Assembly (NCBI GenBank): GCA_023457535.1
Contig: JAEWLN010000130.1
Coordinates: 1-10,795 of the forward strand
Source: Bacteroidota bacterium
GTDB lineage: Bacteria; Bacteroidota; Bacteroidia; Flavobacteriales; Flavobacteriaceae
Direction of reading: 5' to 3'
DNA: 10,795 bases
This document shows, piece after piece, positions 9,801 to 10,795 of the stretch; position 1 is the first letter of the stretch, and the number at the start of each line of letters is the position of its first letter. Made by a program: the position numbers and the translations under genes. The notes beneath the pieces were generated by a model, which had not been told where the DNA came from, searched no databases, and worked only from the letters and a program-made list of their open reading frames with translations.

Positions 9801-10795
9801 CGCTGTAGTTGTCAATTCAGTTCCTGCGGTGCCGGTTATCGGATCCAACAGTCCTGTTTGTGAAGGAGGAACGATCAACCTGACCACCACTGCTGTCTCT
9901 TCGACTACTTATACGATGAATCCGAACAGCGGCGTGGCGTTTATCGACATTGCGTCAACCGGAACAGCCATTACCGGTTTGGGTGATGATACTGAACACA
10001 ATATTACCATTCCGTCATTTACATATAATGGTGTGGCTTATACCACCGCCCGTGTTGCAATGAATGGTATCATCGCATTGGGATCCACAACAGGCGATGT
10101 CAGCGTGTCCAATGTCGCGTTGCCTACTACAACTGTCGGAACAGGAAATATTTTCCTTGCGCCATACTGGGATGATTTGGATATTAATATGGGCGCGACT
10201 ATTAAGACGCAGACCGTGGGCTCTAAATTCATCATTCAGTATACCAATGCTGATCATAATTTGTACACGACAGGAAATATAACGTTCCAGGTTCAGCTCG
10301 ATCTGAACAACGGACAAATCCATTTCGTGTACAATGATGTTATTTTTGGCAGTGCAACTTACGATGCAGGCGTCACAGCCAGCATCGGTATCCAGTTGAA
10401 TTCGACCACTGCATTGGGTTATTCGAACAATACAGCGAGTCTGACCAATGGACAGGCCATCACGTTCAGTCCGCCAAATCCGATCAGCTATGCCTGGTCA
10501 GGCCCTAACGGATTCACTTCGACAGTTCAGAACCCGACGATTCCAAACGCTACTTCGGCAAACGCGGGTGTTTACACGCTAGTAGTTTCAAATGTGGGGA
10601 CAGGATGTTCATCATCTGCTTCACAAACCATTGTCGTAAACCCTAACATCACGTATTATGCCGATGCGGACAATGACGGCTATGGTAACCCGGCGGTTTC
10701 GCTTGTCAATTGTACAGGAGTAGCTCCTGCGGGTTATGTTGCCAACAACACGGATTGTAACGATGCCGTAGCGGCGATCAATCCTGGAGCGCCAG
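3643..10795 (+). CDS. Giant multidomain secreted adhesin-like protein (3' partial)
   Basis: One frame runs from ATG 3643 to the right edge with no stop, at least 2384 residues. An in-frame TGA at 3613-3615 and the lack of another ATG in between fix this start; there is no good Shine-Dalgarno, as usual in Bacteroidetes. By residue: signal peptide 1-54; PPC-like sandwich 60-200; Ig-like 202-301; FN3-like 303-418; PPC-like 420-565 and 566-696; FN3-like 697-782; PPC-like 783-910; IPT/TIG 910-991; BIG2-like 992-1076; four Ig-like modules 1077-1481; GEVED 1483-1631; Ig-like 1632-1721; CHU_C-type Ig 1722-1785; T9SS-associated sandwich 1787-1963; Ig/PKD 1967-2056; interrupted Ig 2060-2333; metal-binding motif from 2335. 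Every module is a binding or spacer fold; no enzyme motif is visible. A T9SS sorting signal is expected beyond the window. A surface adhesin is the best guess. Confidence 0.92.
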   Translation, partial: MITNYNSLVRDDDSRVGKVRQRSSESPPERSTKARTWHLLSLLLMFMLGPVAWAINPPGEGATAFTTCGNATVISPASLPIVNQNTVCGTSNDISASNVIVACGSNDYKGGLEALYVLTPTISGSYNIAYSGQTWTGIFVFQGCPTVAGTTCVNSATSTGSSKNLDVTLTAGVQYYIMFDTWPSPASPCSGTFSITPPPVPCEGTPIAGTVTPTSQMRCNGAAADGITVSGFGNTTGLTYLWQQSTDGGSNWDAAVGGAGATTATYTPPNYAGTAILYRAVVTCAASGVSTPSASSAVVSQTAPTTAASAVTFSPTLANSATISWTSGNGGRRYVVVNTANSFTNPVGTADVVVAGTAYTSGERIVYDGTGTSVTVTGLVPGTTYYARVFEYNRCTGTPNVNYYNVNTATNNPSSLAYVNNDDCANAITLNSCSGAPQTLTATTVGSTADPYIDCGATGDLASQRGIWYRYIGDNSNVTINTCNATGYDTRLTVYSGSCGSFTCVAGNDDMSPACPAASFRSEVNFNAMAGTTYYVYVHGYQSGTTLSATGTFVLNWTCAPLCTPIAGNDECSAATALTIGTGLASNNTCSSGTVGVAYPSCGPNQFATYYDTWYSFNSGAHATLEVSATAVAPAIIGYSVYSGVCGTLTEIACQATGTASSVSLAANTVYYVRVWSANALERGSFTVRVKVPCLPPTAVTASNITPSTADLTWTPPVTAPGSGYEYALNTSATPPAAGTPTSATSYAASDLVSGTLYYFHVRSVCGAGDVSPWVTRPFRYLIGDNCALAIDLTGQTSPISGTTAGASDDYDPTCNTSSVVVGPDMFYKLTVPAGFTLVIGLTASSYDSVHSVYYGNCSTNTSIVCTDSEIVNHTWVNETGSTQTVYWVQDAWSSGTGTYTLAWTLTPPPIVLTSFAPTSACSSDVENVNIILTGSNFLNATDVKLNGVSMPFTVNSDTQITVDLDSSATTGTIQVVNAVTSVTTTASFTVNANPTVEPIAAPGGATNICLPDTMTLTNVTPTGIWSSSNVDVATVNLSGVVTSVSEGSADILYTVTDALTGCATVQTYPLTISTEVQVTSSTPTQAIREGEDTSFSVTATGTGVPALTYMWEVCTDGSGTNFEPVVDGTHYAGSNTATLQIIDAPLDFHLYFYQCTVTGVCNFVISDLAVLLVGETGFNTQPQSVTVCESGTNDVQFTVEASEDVTLYQWYEDQGGDDWQPISNGGMYSGADSATLTLTGVTTANSTWRYKVLITGIASVESNPATLTVAQSVSVTGNPSDASVCYSGGSATFGVTATGGVSGYSWQHSSNGGASWTTVANGIPAGVTYSGAATANLTVNATGAIPAAGNYLYRAVVSGIAPCAPTESASAQLLINNPTVTSQPAATTVFAGNTATFTVAANTMQTASYQWQYATAVGGPYTDVVNDTPAGVTYSNANTATLSVVTTSAAVASTARYYRAVVSSGAGCNVNSNGAQLTINNYCIPPAITGTASYFNSFTTTGGLTNINNSTGFSTGGYGNYVNLSASQFQGESISYNTGLTGTTVGVAIFVDWNSDGDFTDTGEAVAYTTTYTSTFAGSFTVPAGATPGPKRMRIYMDWSRSDLRNFPCGPFAGSRGEMEDYTFNVLLKPACTGAPAAGTISTATSNLCVSGTATLTASGYQTGVTGITFQWYNSQGPIASATGTSYTTPVLTAPETYFMRVICSGGAFSDTNSITIGVSNPSVAETTAGSRCGVGTVSLGANVSAGATPVWYTAASGGTRVGSGSSFTTPSISSTTNFYVAAEVPSVGIATVGTATTLTGATEQPTAFCNRWSSYQGQYLFTAAELNAAGLRAGNITAISFNISTMGDAATNANYKVAIGTTTATAMTTTFATGLTTVYGPATYTHAIGINMVNLTTPYNWDGVSNLIIEVTHSGANATNNSQTYFTATTDNTVAYATSGTTTGTLSNKRLNIGFSGQTACSSARTAVAATVVTPPVLTLSAASATICAGTPATVQVTAGLSSYDTFIWTPNTGVTGSAATGYIFNPAQNTSYTLTASQSGGDLCATSVPFAVVVNSVPAVPVIGSNSPVCEGGTINLTTTAVSSTTYTMNPNSGVAFIDIASTGTAITGLGDDTEHNITIPSFTYNGVAYTTARVAMNGIIALGSTTGDVSVSNVALPTTTVGTGNIFLAPYWDDLDINMGATIKTQTVGSKFIIQYTNADHNLYTTGNITFQVQLDLNNGQIHFVYNDVIFGSATYDAGVTASIGIQLNSTTALGYSNNTASLTNGQAITFSPPNPISYAWSGPNGFTSTVQNPTIPNATSANAGVYTLVVSNVGTGCSSSASQTIVVNPNITYYADADNDGYGNPAVSLVNCTGVAPAGYVANNTDCNDAVAAINPGAP
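3820..6369 (+). other. Four diverged PPC-like sandwich domains interleaved with Ig/FN3 modules
   Basis: Four modules, at about 3820-4240, 4900-5335, 5338-5730 and 5989-6369, share the pattern aromatic-x-G-x-C followed by a second Cys 6-9 residues later. The instances are V-F-Q-G-C-P, V-Y-S-G-S-C (5122-5139), V-Y-S-G-V-C (5563-5580) and V-Y-Y-G-N-C (6199-6216). The last three begin with D-D/E/N-C-A/S-x-A near 4906, 5347 and 5992, the usual opening of bacterial pre-peptidase C-terminal-like sandwiches. The conserved Cys pair probably forms a disulfide once exported. An Ig-like module (4246-4545) and FN3-like modules (4549-4895 with V-T-G-L-V-P-G-T-T-Y-Y-A-R-V, and 5731-5985) act as linkers. Confidence 0.6.
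6370..8085 (+). other. IPT/TIG, BIG2-like and four Ig-like modules
   Basis: The block opens with an IPT/TIG-like unit (6370-6615; S-F-A-P-T-S, then L-T-G-S-N-F, then S-D-T-Q-I-T-V). It continues with a BIG2-like unit (6616-6870; I-W-S-S-S-N-V-D-V-A-T-V, then G-V-V-T-S-V-S-E-G-S-A). Four Ig-like modules follow, each with a central Trp (Y-M-W-E, Y-Q-W-Y, Y-S-W-Q, Y-Q-W-Q). Three of them carry a Y-S/A-G/N-S/A-x-T-A-x-L motif, and the last two end in Y-R-A-V-V. This is a rod of about 570 residues with no visible active site, probably a stalk that extends binding domains from the cell. Individual module borders are estimates. Confidence 0.6.
8089..8535 (+). other. GEVED domain (second gene)
   Basis: A complete GEVED domain: Y-C-I-P opening, Y-G-N-Y-V-N-L-S strand, the hallmark F-V-D-W-N-S-D-G-D-F-T-D-T-G-E, F-T-V-P-A-G-A-T-P-G followed by R-M-R-I-Y-M-D, a P-C-G loop and the closing G-E-M-E-D-Y-T-F. 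All family hallmarks are present, in contrast to the degenerate copy in the first gene. The acidic loop D-W-N-S-D-G-D may bind calcium (inferred). Confidence 0.88.
8536..9810 (+). other. Ig-like, CHU_C-type Ig, T9SS-associated sandwich and PKD-like modules
   Basis: An Ig-like module (8536-8805) is followed by a CHU_C-associated Ig-like module (8806-8997; R-C-G-V-G-T-V-S-L, V-W-Y-T-A-A-S-G-G, Y-V-A-A). Next is a beta sandwich of about 175 residues (9000-9530) with Q-Y-L-F-T-A-A-E-L, G-N-I-T-A-I-S-F-N-I and P-Y-N-W-D-G-V-S-N-L-I-I-E-V. I recognise that pattern from many Bacteroidetes exoproteins, but it has no known function. The last unit (9541-9810; T-I-C-A-G-T-P, W-T-P-N-T-G-V-T-G-S-A-A-T-G) is the close paralogue of the module at 462-650 in the first gene. 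Confidence 0.55.
9820..10641 (+). other. Ig-like module interrupted by a nidogen-like beta domain
   Basis: The first Ig half (S-P-V-C-E-G-G-T-I-N-L-T-T, 9820-9918) and the second half (Y-A-W-S-G-P-N-G-F-T-S then Q-N-P-T-I-P-N-A-T, 10471-10641) read as one common Bacteroidetes Ig-like module. Between them lie about 184 residues (9919-10470) with F-T-Y-N-G-V-A-Y-T-T, M-N-G-I-I-A-L-G-S, L-A-P-Y-W-D-D-L-D and F-Q-V-Q-L-D-L-N-N-G-Q-I-H-F-V-Y, then A-S-I-G-I. That pattern resembles the NIDO-type sandwich found in extracellular proteins. The nesting is inferred from motif order. Confidence 0.55.
10645..10795 (+). other. MopE/TSP3-like metal-binding motif, cut by the window edge
   Basis: The stretch reads T-Y-Y-A-D-A-D-N-D-G-Y-G-N (acidic loop at 10663-10680), then C-T-G-V-A-P-A-G-Y-V, then D-C-N-D-A and I-N-P-G-A. 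This is the layout of the 'putative metal-binding motif' repeats (MopE family) common in Bacteroidetes and Myxococcota surface proteins. The D-x-D-x-D-G loop is EF-hand/TSP3-like and suggests Ca2+ binding. These motifs usually come in tandem, so more copies may follow outside the window. Confidence 0.75.

Noticed and set aside
1..10795. CRISPR arrays, tRNA/rRNA genes, insertion sequences, toxin-antitoxin or phage-defence modules
   Set aside because: Nothing of this kind was seen on either strand. Apart from 187 intergenic bases, the window is occupied by the two large coding regions.

Overview
The window comes from a Bacteroidetes genome, most likely the family Flavobacteriaceae. It holds the end of one very large secreted surface protein gene, a short intergenic region, and the start of a second, even larger one. 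Both are on the + strand, and coding sequence fills about 98% of the window. The taxonomic clues are a C-terminal domain that reads as a flavobacterial type IX secretion system (T9SS) type C sorting signal, GEVED domains, CHU_C-type Ig-like modules, and a TTG / TAnnTTTG-style promoter candidate. Base composition looks close to half G+C by eye (not counted), which is high for a typical Flavobacterium.

Layout. (1) Positions 1-3455 are the 3' part (1150 codons visible) of a multidomain exoprotein. The order is GEVED, Ig/PKD-like module, an Ig-like module interrupted by a choice-of-anchor-J jelly roll, another Ig-like module, a beta-rich 'GHTLTVQN' segment, a conserved block common in flavobacterial type C proteins, and the sorting signal. 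(2) Positions 3456-3642 are intergenic: a clear rho-independent terminator, then a near-perfect 15-bp direct repeat with a 21-bp period, whose second copy overlaps the -33 box of a plausible flavobacterial promoter. (3) From 3643 to beyond the right edge runs a second exoprotein of at least 2384 residues. It has a signal peptide with a long basic n-region. Then come four diverged pre-peptidase-like (PPC-like) sandwich domains sharing a [VF][YFQ]-x-G-x-C signature, FN3-like, IPT/TIG, BIG2-like and many Ig-like modules, a complete GEVED domain, a T9SS-associated beta sandwich, a second interrupted Ig-like module, and, at the window edge, the first MopE/TSP3-like metal-binding motif.

How they work together. 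Both proteins look like cell-surface or secreted adhesin-type products exported by Sec and then T9SS. They share domain families and one clearly paralogous module. No catalytic site was recognised in either. The terminator and the separate promoter candidate suggest that the second gene is transcribed on its own, perhaps under a LytTR-type regulator. I see no RNA genes, mobile elements, CRISPR arrays or defence-like modules. The most noteworthy signals are the promoter-proximal direct repeat and the domain-in-domain architecture seen once in each protein.
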